Source: Candidatus Nomurabacteria bacterium
GTDB lineage: Bacteria > Patescibacteriota > Minisyncoccia > Phycocordibacterales > UBA9973
Assembly: GCA_028286705.1 (NCBI GenBank)
Contig: JAQBRC010000017.1
Location: 1-8,613 of the forward strand
Reading direction: 5' to 3'
Length of the DNA: 8,613 bases
Part shown: positions 1-5,729 of the stretch, one piece after another
Position numbering within the stretch: the first letter of the stretch is position 1
How the letters are laid out: each line of letters opens with the position of its first letter
Notes under the pieces: model-generated
What the model was told of the DNA's origin: nothing
Seen by the model: the letters and a program-made list of their open reading frames with translations, nothing else
The model's database searches: none
Position numbers and translations under genes: made by a program

Positions 1-77
1 TCCCATTGCACTGTTCCGGTGATTTCAACTCGTGAATCAGGAAGTTCTTTTACGCTCGCTGTGTGTGTTTTATTCAT
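1..77 (-). CDS. tig: Probable trigger factor (ribosome-associated chaperone / peptidyl-prolyl isomerase), N-terminus only
   Basis: Only the first 25 codons are present; the gene runs off the left edge. The visible peptide begins MNKTHTASVKELPDSRVEIT and continues G-T-V-Q-W. The segment K-x-L-P-x-S-x-V-E-I-x-G matches the opening beta-strand of the trigger factor ribosome-binding domain as I recall it from CPR genomes. Trigger factor binds the ribosome near the peptide exit and shields nascent chains in the cytoplasm. The ATG lies 24 bases after the stop of the secreted helical protein on the same strand, so the two are probably co-transcribed. No Shine-Dalgarno sequence precedes the start. 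The identification rests on a short stretch, so another protein with a similar first strand cannot be excluded. Confidence 0.6.
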   Translation of the reverse strand, partial: MNKTHTASVKELPDSRVEITGTVQW

Positions 78-88
78 ATCGAGCAGAG

Positions 89-106
89 TCTAACACAGGG
101 GTTAGA
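89..106. repeat. Short inverted repeat at a gene junction
   Basis: The 6-base arms TCTAAC (89-94) and GTTAGA (101-106) are perfectly complementary around a 6-base loop. They overlap the stop codon of the secreted helical protein and lie just before the probable trigger factor start. No T-run follows on the minus strand, so a terminator is unlikely. It could be a small mRNA hairpin between the two genes, or chance. Confidence 0.3.
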
Positions 107-584
107 GATTGGCTACGGAAGCCTTGAGTGCAGTCAAACTGTCCAAAAGATGCTGTCGTGCATCAGAAAGGCTACTTTCAGCAGTGTTGGCAGTGTTTTT
201 CATCAAATCAAGGGTAAATGAAGAGAATCGTGTATTAGAAACAATAATGGCATTAAATACTGCAATGTCATTTTTAGCCTTTGCTAGAGAGGCATTTGAA
301 GCGGTGAGGGCAGTTTGAGCTTCAGCAGTAGCGATACCGTTGCTGCTAAGCTGATTTGTTGCTTCCTGAGTCTGGGCAGATAGCTTAGTTAGCTGAGTAT
401 AGATATCAGTAAGAGCTGCTAGTACAGCTGCTTTCTTGGCAGTTAGGGTCTTGCCTTGCAATATAGGGCTATTAATATCAATGCCACTAACTTCAGGAGT
501 CTGTTTTGCAGGCGCAGTTGCAGCACTTCCATATGCAGGGAAGAGGAATGCGGCTATTAGAATGAGGATAGAAGCCTTTTTCAT
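102..584 (-). CDS. Secreted Ala/Thr-rich alpha-helical (coiled-coil) protein of unknown function
   Basis: This 160-residue protein has a clear signal peptide: two lysines after the start Met, a hydrophobic run at about residues 5-17 and likely cleavage in the G-S-A-A stretch at 19-22. The mature part is rich in Ala, Thr, Ser, Leu and Gln with almost no Gly or Pro after residue 45, as expected for long helices. The central segment, with a loop around N-G-I (82-84) flanked by helices, resembles a family of small secreted helical proteins that I recall from CPR genomes; no function is known to me. An in-frame ATG at 588-590 would add two residues. I chose 584 because the TATACT element at 592-597 would start the transcript at about 584-585. 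It is followed by the probable tig after 24 bases. There are no cysteines and no membrane anchor beyond the signal. Confidence 0.75.
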   Translation of the reverse strand: MKKASILILIAAFLFPAYGSAATAPAKQTPEVSGIDINSPILQGKTLTAKKAAVLAALTDIYTQLTKLSAQTQEATNQLSSNGIATAEAQTALTASNASLAKAKNDIAVFNAIIVSNTRFSSFTLDLMKNTANTAESSLSDARQHLLDSLTALKASVANL

Positions 585-591
585 AATCATT

Positions 592-597
592 AGTATA
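592..597 (-). promoter_or_regulatory. -10 promoter element TATACT for the secreted protein-tig unit
   Basis: On the minus strand TATACT sits one base before ATGATTATG. Seven to eight bases downstream lies the second ATG (584), so transcription would begin at or next to that codon and give a leaderless mRNA. The -35 region is poor; TTTCAA about 15 bases upstream is the best candidate. The same hexamer occurs before two other first-of-unit genes here, at 2600-2605 and 7583-7588. Confidence 0.5.
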
Positions 598-656
598 CAA
601 TAAAAGACGAAATTGAAAAGGCTTTCTTACACCTCAATCCTATCTCTTCACAATAG

Positions 657-679
657 AAAAACGCCCGTTGGGCGTTTTT
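657..679 (-). terminator. Intrinsic terminator of the nusA-ppa unit, symmetric
   Basis: A perfect 10-base inverted repeat, AAAAACGCCC (657-666) and GGGCGTTTTT (670-679), surrounds a GTT loop. The A-run/T-run flanks give a T-tract in both directions, so it can terminate on either strand. It lies 11 bases past the ppa stop codon, which makes it the end of the nusA-ppa transcript and insulates the next minus-strand unit. Confidence 0.92.
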
Positions 680-690
680 CCTATCCGTCT

Positions 691-1221
691 TTATTTCTGG
701 AACTTTTCTACGTACTGCTGTTGTGACTTAAGGATTGCTTCAATCGCTTCCTTCTTGTCGCCAAAGCTATCGATAGAAACACTTTTCTTCTGGATCTGCT
801 TGTATGTCAGGAAGAAGTGTTCGATTTCCTTGATAGTGTGCTTGTTCACATCAGACAGGTCCTGAATCTCGTCAAAACGAGGATCCTTTTCCGGTACGGC
901 AATGATCTTCGCGTCACTCTCTCCGTCATCAATCATGTGCGCAATGCCGACAGGACGAACCTTCACAAGAATACCAGGAGCCAATGGGTATGTTGTTAAC
1001 ACAACAACATCCAATGGGTCTCCGTCTTCCCAGTGTGACTGAGGCATGAAGCCATAGTCGAACGGATAATCTTGCGCGGTGTGCAATGCACGATCAAGCA
1101 TGATGAGACCAGTTTCCTTGTCGATCTCATATTTGTTCTTTGAACCCTTGGGAATTTCAATGATGACGTTAATGATGTCCGGTGCATTTTTTCCGGCAGT
1201 GATATCATGGAGGAGATTCAT
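691..1221 (-). CDS. ppa: Inorganic pyrophosphatase, family I
   Basis: This soluble cytoplasmic enzyme hydrolyses pyrophosphate to two phosphates and so pulls nucleotide-polymerising and activating reactions forward. The 176 residues match the usual bacterial family I length. The family signature is intact as D66-G-D68-P-L-D71, the metal-binding aspartates. Other expected active-site residues are visible: K25, K30 and E32 in the P-K-G-S-K-N-K-Y-E stretch, R44, Y52 and Y56 in D-Y-P-F-D-Y-G-F, the D98-D99...D103-x-K105 block, and Y140-K141 near the end. The start codon is one base after the nusA stop, so translation is probably coupled; no Shine-Dalgarno sequence is seen. The gene is the last of its unit and is followed by the terminator at 657-679. 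Nothing suggests loss of activity. Confidence 0.97.
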   Translation of the reverse strand: MNLLHDITAGKNAPDIINVIIEIPKGSKNKYEIDKETGLIMLDRALHTAQDYPFDYGFMPQSHWEDGDPLDVVVLTTYPLAPGILVKVRPVGIAHMIDDGESDAKIIAVPEKDPRFDEIQDLSDVNKHTIKEIEHFFLTYKQIQKKSVSIDSFGDKKEAIEAILKSQQQYVEKFQK

Positions 1222-1222
1222 A

Positions 1223-2470
1223 CTATGCTGCAGCTACTGCTTCGTTATCGTCTGCTAGTGTTTCTTCTGCAACTTCATCTGTTTCATTTGCAGCATTCTC
1301 AACCGTTTCGTCAGTTGCAGCAAGTGCTGTGAGAGGCATGAAGTCATCGCCTTCAGTGTTTTCGGTAACGGTTTCAAGTTCCATTTCTGTTCCCTTGATA
1401 TCGATCTTCCATCCTGTAAGCTTTGCAGCAAGACGAACATTCTGTCCGCCCTTGCCGATTGCTAGTGACAGCTGGTCAGGAGTAACTTCGATAGTAGCCT
1501 TGTGGTCTTCGTCGTTAAGGTCAATGGTAAGAACTTTTGCTGGAGAAAGAGACTTCTGTACGAATTCTTCAGCATCAGGAGACCATTCGATAATATCGAT
1601 CTTTTCCCCGCCAAGTTCATTCATAACAGTACTTACGCGTACACCTTTCTGACCAACACATGATCCAACTGGATCGATGCTCTGATCGTCAGTCCATACT
1701 GCAATCTTTGAACGGCTTCCTGGTTCTCGAGCAATTGCTTTGATTTCAACAACGCCTGAAGCAATTTCAGGAGATTCGAATGCAAACAGCTTTTCAAGGA
1801 ACTTAGGATGAGTTCGTGAAAGACGAAGGTTTACGCCGCGAGGAGATTCCTCAACGTGGTATAGGTATGCTCGGATACGTGCTCCGCGAACGTAGCGTTC
1901 GCCAGGAATCTGCTCGTTTGCAGGAAGCATGCCTGTTGCACGGTTGAAGTCGATGTATACAGTACCGCGTTCAACTTTCTGGATAAAGCCAGAAACGATG
2001 TCGCCTTCCTTGCTACCGAATTCTTCCATGATAGAGGTGCGTTCCGCTTCGCGGATGCGCTGCATGATAACCTGCTTGGCAGTCTGAGCTGCAATACGAC
2101 CAAAGTCATCCTTTGATTCAAGGTTGAATACAAGCTCATCTCCGATCTTAGCATCACTCTTCATGATCTTGGCATCTTCAAGCAGCATGTGCTTTTCCTC
2201 GTTGAAGTGTTCGCGTTCGTCTTCATCGTCAGCAGGCTCTTCTTCGAAGCGCACCATGCTGTCGTCAACGACAGTCTTTACCTGATCGAAACTGAATGTG
2301 CCGCCATCAAGATCGATGTGCGCGCGAATCACTTGTCCTTTCTTCCCGTATTCTTTCTTGTATGCCGCTGCGAGAGACTGCTCAATGGCGTCTACAAGGA
2401 GGCTGCGACTGATACGTCGCTCTGTTTCCAATTGTTCAAGTGCTAATTTTAATGCTTTTATGTCCAACAT
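1223..2470 (-). CDS. nusA: Transcription termination/antitermination factor NusA
   Basis: NusA binds RNA polymerase and nascent RNA and modulates pausing, termination and antitermination. The 415-residue product has the normal order: an RNAP-binding N-terminal domain (about 1-148), an S1 domain (about 155-220, with G-D-I-V-S-G start and L-R-L-S-R-T end), KH1 (about 230-300, with D266-P-V-G-S-C-V-G-Q-K-G-V-R) and KH2 (about 310-375, with L-A-I-G-K-G-G-Q-N-V-R-L-A-A-K-L-T-G-W). Two features stand out. There is a strongly acidic insertion in the N-terminal domain (about 76-93, with P-A-D-D-E-D-E-R-E). The tail after KH2 (about 361-415) is acidic and Ala/Glu-rich, in place of the acidic-repeat domains of E. 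coli NusA. Upstream lies a divergent intergenic region rather than rimP. It ends in TAG, one base before ppa. Confidence 0.98.
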   Translation of the reverse strand: MLDIKALKLALEQLETERRISRSLLVDAIEQSLAAAYKKEYGKKGQVIRAHIDLDGGTFSFDQVKTVVDDSMVRFEEEPADDEDEREHFNEEKHMLLEDAKIMKSDAKIGDELVFNLESKDDFGRIAAQTAKQVIMQRIREAERTSIMEEFGSKEGDIVSGFIQKVERGTVYIDFNRATGMLPANEQIPGERYVRGARIRAYLYHVEESPRGVNLRLSRTHPKFLEKLFAFESPEIASGVVEIKAIAREPGSRSKIAVWTDDQSIDPVGSCVGQKGVRVSTVMNELGGEKIDIIEWSPDAEEFVQKSLSPAKVLTIDLNDEDHKATIEVTPDQLSLAIGKGGQNVRLAAKLTGWKIDIKGTEMELETVTENTEGDDFMPLTALAATDETVENAANETDEVAEETLADDNEAVAAA

Positions 2471-2474
2471 ATGT

Positions 2475-2480
2475 ATTTTA
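2475..2480 (-). promoter_or_regulatory. Possible -10 element for nusA-ppa
   Basis: On the minus strand TAAAAT lies four bases before the nusA ATG in an AT-rich stretch, with no Shine-Dalgarno sequence and no convincing -35. The position would make the nusA mRNA leaderless or nearly so, as proposed for other units here. The match is weak, and another start further up in 2481-2600 is possible. Confidence 0.3.
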
Positions 2481-2509
2481 TTGTTATTCTTTTGTTATTA
2501 ATGGAAATA

Positions 2510-2524
2510 TCCGCTTTGGGCGGA
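2510..2524. repeat. Small inverted repeat in the nusA/surface-operon divergent region
   Basis: TCCGC (2510-2514) and GCGGA (2520-2524) pair around TTTGG. It is the only GC-rich patch in the 145-base divergent intergenic region (2471-2615). Five bases further on the plus strand carries a TATACT hexamer (2529-2534). The repeat could be a regulator site between the divergent promoters, but the stem is short and it may be chance. Confidence 0.25.
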
Positions 2525-2599
2525 CATTTATACTTTCTGTATATCATGTTTTTCCACACAGTGCAAAACAAAAGTTGTGCATTATATTCTTGCGTGCCG

Positions 2600-2605
2600 T
2601 ATACT
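2600..2605 (+). promoter_or_regulatory. -10 element TATACT for the five-gene surface operon
   Basis: TATACT ends 10 bases before the ATG at 2616. A transcript starting at about 2612-2614 would have a leader of only 2-4 bases. The best -35 candidate, TTGTGC (2575-2580), has a long 19-base spacer and matches only TTG. A second TATACT at 2529-2534 in the same intergenic region could be an alternative start with a longer leader. No Shine-Dalgarno sequence lies before the start codon. Confidence 0.45.
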
Positions 2606-2615
2606 GTGTATGTAA

Positions 2616-4142
2616 ATGAAACTCTCAAGAAAAACACTTTCAATCCTACTTACTATTATCGCACTAGTCGCAGTATTTGTCTGCGCGAAAGTGTTTGCTG
2701 ATACTAACAGCAATGCAAGTGGATACTTATGGTCATCGAACATTGGATGGATCAAGTTGAATGATTGTGACGATCCAGGGAATGCAAGTACTTGTACTGG
2801 CGGAAGCTATGGCGTAAATATTCCTAATACCAATGGAACCATCACGGGCTATGCCTGGTCACCAAATATTGGCTGGATTACATTTGGCGACCCTAGCTGC
2901 CCAACGAGTGGCTGTACTCCCGGTGCACGTGTTGCATGGAAGAGTGACGGAACAGCAACTATTTCTGGATGGGCACGAGCCTGTTCAGTATATGTAGCTA
3001 ATTGTTCTGGTACGTTAACAGATGCAGCATATACAGGAACATGGGACGGGTACATTGCCTTGGATAGCAATACTGGCGGCGGGACAGGAGGCGCGTGGGG
3101 CTTGAGTATTGATGCTAATAAAAGTATTACAGGCTATGCCTGGGGTTCTGAGGTTATGGGTTGGATCAATAGCATCAACGCTTCTATATATAGCGGTCTG
3201 ACAGTACAGCTAACAGCAAGTCCTACCAGTATTTCAGCTGGCGGAAGTTCCACTCTTACTATTATTGCCAGTACTATCGATAACGCATCTGCTTGTTCTA
3301 TAGATAAAGGTGTTGGGGCAGTACCAATGCACCAGAGCGGCAGTGGATGGACTGGTACAGTATCAGTATCCCCTGCAAACACTACTGCATATACTGCAAG
3401 CTGTATTAAGTCAGGCAAGACTGCAACAGATACCGCAACTGTTACTGTGAGCTACTTTGTTTCCCCTGCCTCTCCAGGTGGTGGAGGAAATGGTTCTGGG
3501 TATGACGATGGCAGTGGCGGATACTGTGCCATCACTAATCCTCAGTTTGCATGGGATAGTGCAGCTGCAAGCTGTACGCTTACAAAAGATGGTGGAGCAT
3601 CAATATCTGTACCGGGCAGCTCACAAGCAGCGGGAGGCAGTTTGGGCACTGATGGCAGGTACTACTACACACCTAACTTGCCAGTTGGCGAAGGCAGTAC
3701 AGGATATACATTGCAGTGTGGCAGCCTAACACTGCATCAATCAGTGAATTCATGCCGCAAGGATTACTTGCTGAGTGCTACACCTGCTACTGCTGGCAGC
3801 AATACCCTTACTCCCGCAGCAGGAGGAAAAATGCAGGCAACCTACACTGTTGCTGTTGTTCCGCAAGCTGGATTTACCAGTCCTGTAACGCTTTCAATCT
3901 CTTCAAAGCCCGCTAACTTGCCAAAGAGCGCAGTGTTTACCTTTGCTACGCAGACATTAACCTTTAATGGCAGCAGCTACGCTACTACACTGCTTACCGT
4001 TACCATTAATACAACAGACCTGAAAAAGACCACCACCTATACTCCTGTTATCGTTCAGGGATTTGGCGGCAACCTGATTCGTACTGCGCAAGTATCTATC
4101 GGGTCAGATGTAAAATTGCAGCCAGTCTTTAATGAATTTTAA
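2616..4142 (+). CDS. Secreted multi-domain surface protein with GYAW/NIGWI repeats and Ig-like domains
   Basis: This 508-residue protein has a signal peptide (basic start M-K-L-S-R-K, hydrophobic 8-23, likely cleavage after V-F-A at 29). The N-terminal region (about 34-190) carries repeats of the form S/T-G-Y-x-W-S-x-N-I-G-W-I: S35-I46, T77-I88, a degenerate S-G-W-A at 117-120, and T172-I184. This repeat recurs in Parcubacteria surface proteins as I recall them. An Ig-like beta-sandwich candidate follows (about 196-279, starting V-Q-L-T-A-S-P-T-S-I-S-A-G-G), then a Gly/Ser-rich linker (about 285-303), a four-cysteine segment (C304, C320, C368, C380) and a second beta-rich domain (about 384-496). 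There is no LPXTG motif and no C-terminal membrane helix, so the mode of attachment is unclear. It is the first gene of the operon. Its role in adhesion or the cell envelope is inferred from architecture only. Confidence 0.85.
   Translation: MKLSRKTLSILLTIIALVAVFVCAKVFADTNSNASGYLWSSNIGWIKLNDCDDPGNASTCTGGSYGVNIPNTNGTITGYAWSPNIGWITFGDPSCPTSGCTPGARVAWKSDGTATISGWARACSVYVANCSGTLTDAAYTGTWDGYIALDSNTGGGTGGAWGLSIDANKSITGYAWGSEVMGWINSINASIYSGLTVQLTASPTSISAGGSSTLTIIASTIDNASACSIDKGVGAVPMHQSGSGWTGTVSVSPANTTAYTASCIKSGKTATDTATVTVSYFVSPASPGGGGNGSGYDDGSGGYCAITNPQFAWDSAAASCTLTKDGGASISVPGSSQAAGGSLGTDGRYYYTPNLPVGEGSTGYTLQCGSLTLHQSVNSCRKDYLLSATPATAGSNTLTPAAGGKMQATYTVAVVPQAGFTSPVTLSISSKPANLPKSAVFTFATQTLTFNGSSYATTLLTVTINTTDLKKTTTYTPVIVQGFGGNLIRTAQVSIGSDVKLQPVFNEF
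2718..3170 (+). repeat. Coding repeats S/T-G-Y-x-W-S-x-N-I-G-W-I
   Basis: Units start at about 2721 (residues 35-46), 2844 (77-88) and 3129 (172-184), with a degenerate unit near 2964 (117-120). Spacing is irregular and each unit is followed by a different insert, several containing cysteines. The first two units are near-identical at protein level but diverged in DNA, so this is an old protein repeat rather than a recent DNA duplication. Confidence 0.8.
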
Positions 4143-4146
4143 TACT

Positions 4147-4488
4147 ATGGAAAAACAAATTACACCAACACCTATAGTCGAAACTGTACCAGCACAGAAT
4201 ACTGCGCCAGTACGGACTTCATATCATCGCAAAACAAGAATCGGATGGATTATTGTGATAGTGCTTGGAGTCATCCTTGTTGGAGGTATTATCTGGTATG
4301 TCGTAAAGCATCATAAGAAAACACCAAGTACTCCTGTTGAAATGCTGCAGTCACTAGAAGATGCTTCACAACCTGTTGAAGTTCCGGTTAGTCAGCGAGC
4401 AAATGAGTTGAAAGATATTAGTAGAAAGTCAGCTCCGGTAAAAGCAACGCCGGATGATAGGATTAAGATGCTCGATGCGTTAAAATAA
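4147..4488 (+). CDS. Small single-pass membrane protein with tandem 21-residue repeat
   Basis: I do not recognise a named family. From the ATG at 4147 the product has 113 residues. A Pro/Thr-rich N-terminal stretch ends in basic H-R-K-T-R, followed by one membrane segment (about 32-53, I-G-W-I-I-V to W-Y-V-V) and a basic K-H-H-K-K. The rest is a polar tail with a 21-residue repeat: L67, L88 and L109 begin successive units, with S74/S95, P76-V77/P97-V98 and R84/R105 at equal positions. No signal peptide is seen, so the membrane segment is the likely anchor; basic residues on both sides leave orientation open. An ATG at 4132 would add five residues and overlap the upstream gene by 11 bases. I prefer 4147, which leaves a 4-base gap like its neighbours. 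It sits between exported-protein genes, so it may anchor or assemble them; this is inference. Confidence 0.75.
   Translation: MEKQITPTPIVETVPAQNTAPVRTSYHRKTRIGWIIVIVLGVILVGGIIWYVVKHHKKTPSTPVEMLQSLEDASQPVEVPVSQRANELKDISRKSAPVKATPDDRIKMLDALK
4345..4473 (+). repeat. Tandem 63-base (21-residue) coding repeat
   Basis: Two full units and the start of a third share the pattern L-x2-[LI]-x3-S-x-P-V-x6-R-x3-L, the last Leu being the first of the next unit. M-L occurs at both ends and D-A-L-K begins a third unit. The DNA of the two units is diverged, so the duplication is old and conserved at protein level. Confidence 0.75.
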
Positions 4489-4492
4489 TCAT

Positions 4493-4912
4493 ATGAAGAA
4501 AGACCTCTCACAACTATTGATACTCATCCCCCTTCTTTTTATTGCAGGAGTATCATTTGCCGCATATGACTATGTTGGGCCGGCATGTGCACCGCCAGGA
4601 TGTAACACAGATGTACCGCTTGATGGCAGTGCAAGTTCACAGGTAAAGAACGGAGGATTGTCAGTAAATGCATTTTACGTTCCTGGCAATGCATACTTCG
4701 ATCAAAATAGTTATGTTGCCGGGGCAATATTCGGACCCGTAGCCACTAACAACACTGTTGTTGTGGGCACTAGTGCTGCACCAACAGGTGTAGCCAATAC
4801 AGGCAATATCTTTATTAGCGGACAGTACCAGTCTGAAACATTGAAGACTGGAGGCGGGAAGAAGCCGCTCTGTGCAGACACTAACGGAACATTTTATATA
4901 TGCGGACAATAA
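4493..4912 (+). CDS. Exported short surface protein; stand-alone shared N-terminal module with Cys-x9-Cys loop
   Basis: This 139-residue protein has a signal peptide (M-K-K-D, hydrophobic about 7-20, cleavage after S-F-A at 23). The mature part contains N38-T-D-V-P-L43, Q50-V-K-N-G-G-L-S-V, N-A-Y-F-D near 66-70 and a closing loop C127-A-D-T-N-G-T-F-Y-I-C137. The next two genes have the same elements in the same order, so the three are paralogues; this one lacks any extra C-terminal domain. An additional Cys pair (C32, C37) is unique to it. The loop cysteines probably form a disulfide outside the cell. It starts 4 bases after the previous stop and overlaps the next gene by 13 bases. I recall the P-L-x(n)-Q-x-K-x-G-G-L motif from CPR surface proteins with no assigned function. 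A structural or base subunit is one possibility. Confidence 0.75.
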   Translation: MKKDLSQLLILIPLLFIAGVSFAAYDYVGPACAPPGCNTDVPLDGSASSQVKNGGLSVNAFYVPGNAYFDQNSYVAGAIFGPVATNNTVVVGTSAAPTGVANTGNIFISGQYQSETLKTGGGKKPLCADTNGTFYICGQ

Positions 4913-5724
4913 CCACAAATCTTAAGTATCTCTTTTTCGGACTCGTTGTATTTTTTGCATTGGGACTTGCCCATGCAGGTTCATATACTCTTCCTAGTGC
5001 TGCTGCTCCAGGATCAAATGTAGATGTGCCTTTGCACACTGGCCCTAGTCAGGTGAAAGACGGCAGTTTGTCAGTAGGAACATTTGCAGCATATCAGGAT
5101 GCAGTATTTTCTCAGCAGGTACTATTAAACGGTACAGTATTTGGCGGTCAGCCAGGAAATGCGAGCTCTACGCTAAAGGTTGGTATTCCAGGATATGCCA
5201 CTAACATTTCAGCAAATGGAGGCGTGGCTGTGGTAGGGAATATCGCTAACGGTTCAGTAAAAAGTGCAGCGCTGTGTGCGGACACAAACGGAACAATTGT
5301 TGCATGTGCTGCTCCATCAACTCCTCATCCTGTTCAGCAGGATGCGCTGGTAATGCTAACGAATGATGACCGGTCGGGAAGCGTTGGGATGGTTGCTCAG
5401 ATTACCCGTGCTGTCTCAGTGCCTGTAACAGTGGAAACTACACTAACCTATGATACGTCTATGAACACTACGCTTCTTGATAAGCTTGCTGCTGCATATA
5501 CTGCTAACGCAATAGTAGCCAGTGCTGATAATTGTCCAGTGCCACTGACTGGTGAACCAATCACTCTTACCATTCCTGCTAACAGCACTATTTCAGATCG
5601 CTGGTCTATTGCTGCGGGTTCTTGTGCCAATGGAGTGATCAAGGTGTCCCTTGATAGTGTCTCTCCCACAGTCGATGGTTCAACTACTATCACTCCAGCC
5701 GGTGGTATACTCATCATTAACTAA
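4900..5724 (+). CDS. Exported surface protein: shared N-terminal module plus unknown C-terminal domain
   Basis: The product has 274 residues. The start, although it overlaps the upstream gene by 13 bases, is supported because T-N-L-K-Y-L-F-F-G aligns with T-N-L-K-Y-I-L-L-G of the next gene. The signal peptide has its hydrophobic part at about 11-24 and likely cleaves after A-H-A (26). The shared module runs to about 138 with N40-V-D-V-P-L45, Q51-V-K-D-G-S-L-S-V and loop C126-A-D-T-N-G-T-I-V-A-C136. A Pro/Ser/His linker leads to a beta-rich C-terminal domain (about 146-274) with a second cysteine pair (C212, C242) and an end rich in I-T-P-A-G-G-I-L-I-I. I do not recognise this domain. It has no catalytic motif that I can see and no anchor. 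Its place between two paralogues suggests one structure built from interchangeable subunits; this is inference. Confidence 0.75.
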   Translation: MRTITTNLKYLFFGLVVFFALGLAHAGSYTLPSAAAPGSNVDVPLHTGPSQVKDGSLSVGTFAAYQDAVFSQQVLLNGTVFGGQPGNASSTLKVGIPGYATNISANGGVAVVGNIANGSVKSAALCADTNGTIVACAAPSTPHPVQQDALVMLTNDDRSGSVGMVAQITRAVSVPVTVETTLTYDTSMNTTLLDKLAAAYTANAIVASADNCPVPLTGEPITLTIPANSTISDRWSIAAGSCANGVIKVSLDSVSPTVDGSTTITPAGGILIIN

Positions 5725-5729
5725 TACCT

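Noticed and set aside
1329..1652. Plus-strand open frame of 107 codons inside nusA
   Set aside because: It is antisense to the conserved KH domains of NusA and low in complexity; it is a shadow of the real coding strand.
2546..2703. Plus-strand small reading frame beginning M-F-F-H-T-V-Q in the divergent region
   Set aside because: It overlaps the signal peptide of the operon's first gene in another frame, crosses its promoter, and has a composition unlike a real protein.
4132..4146. ATG at 4132 as start of the small membrane protein
   Set aside because: Possible, but it overlaps the upstream gene by 11 bases without a ribosome-binding site; the ATG at 4147 leaves a short gap like the neighbouring genes. 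Not decisive.
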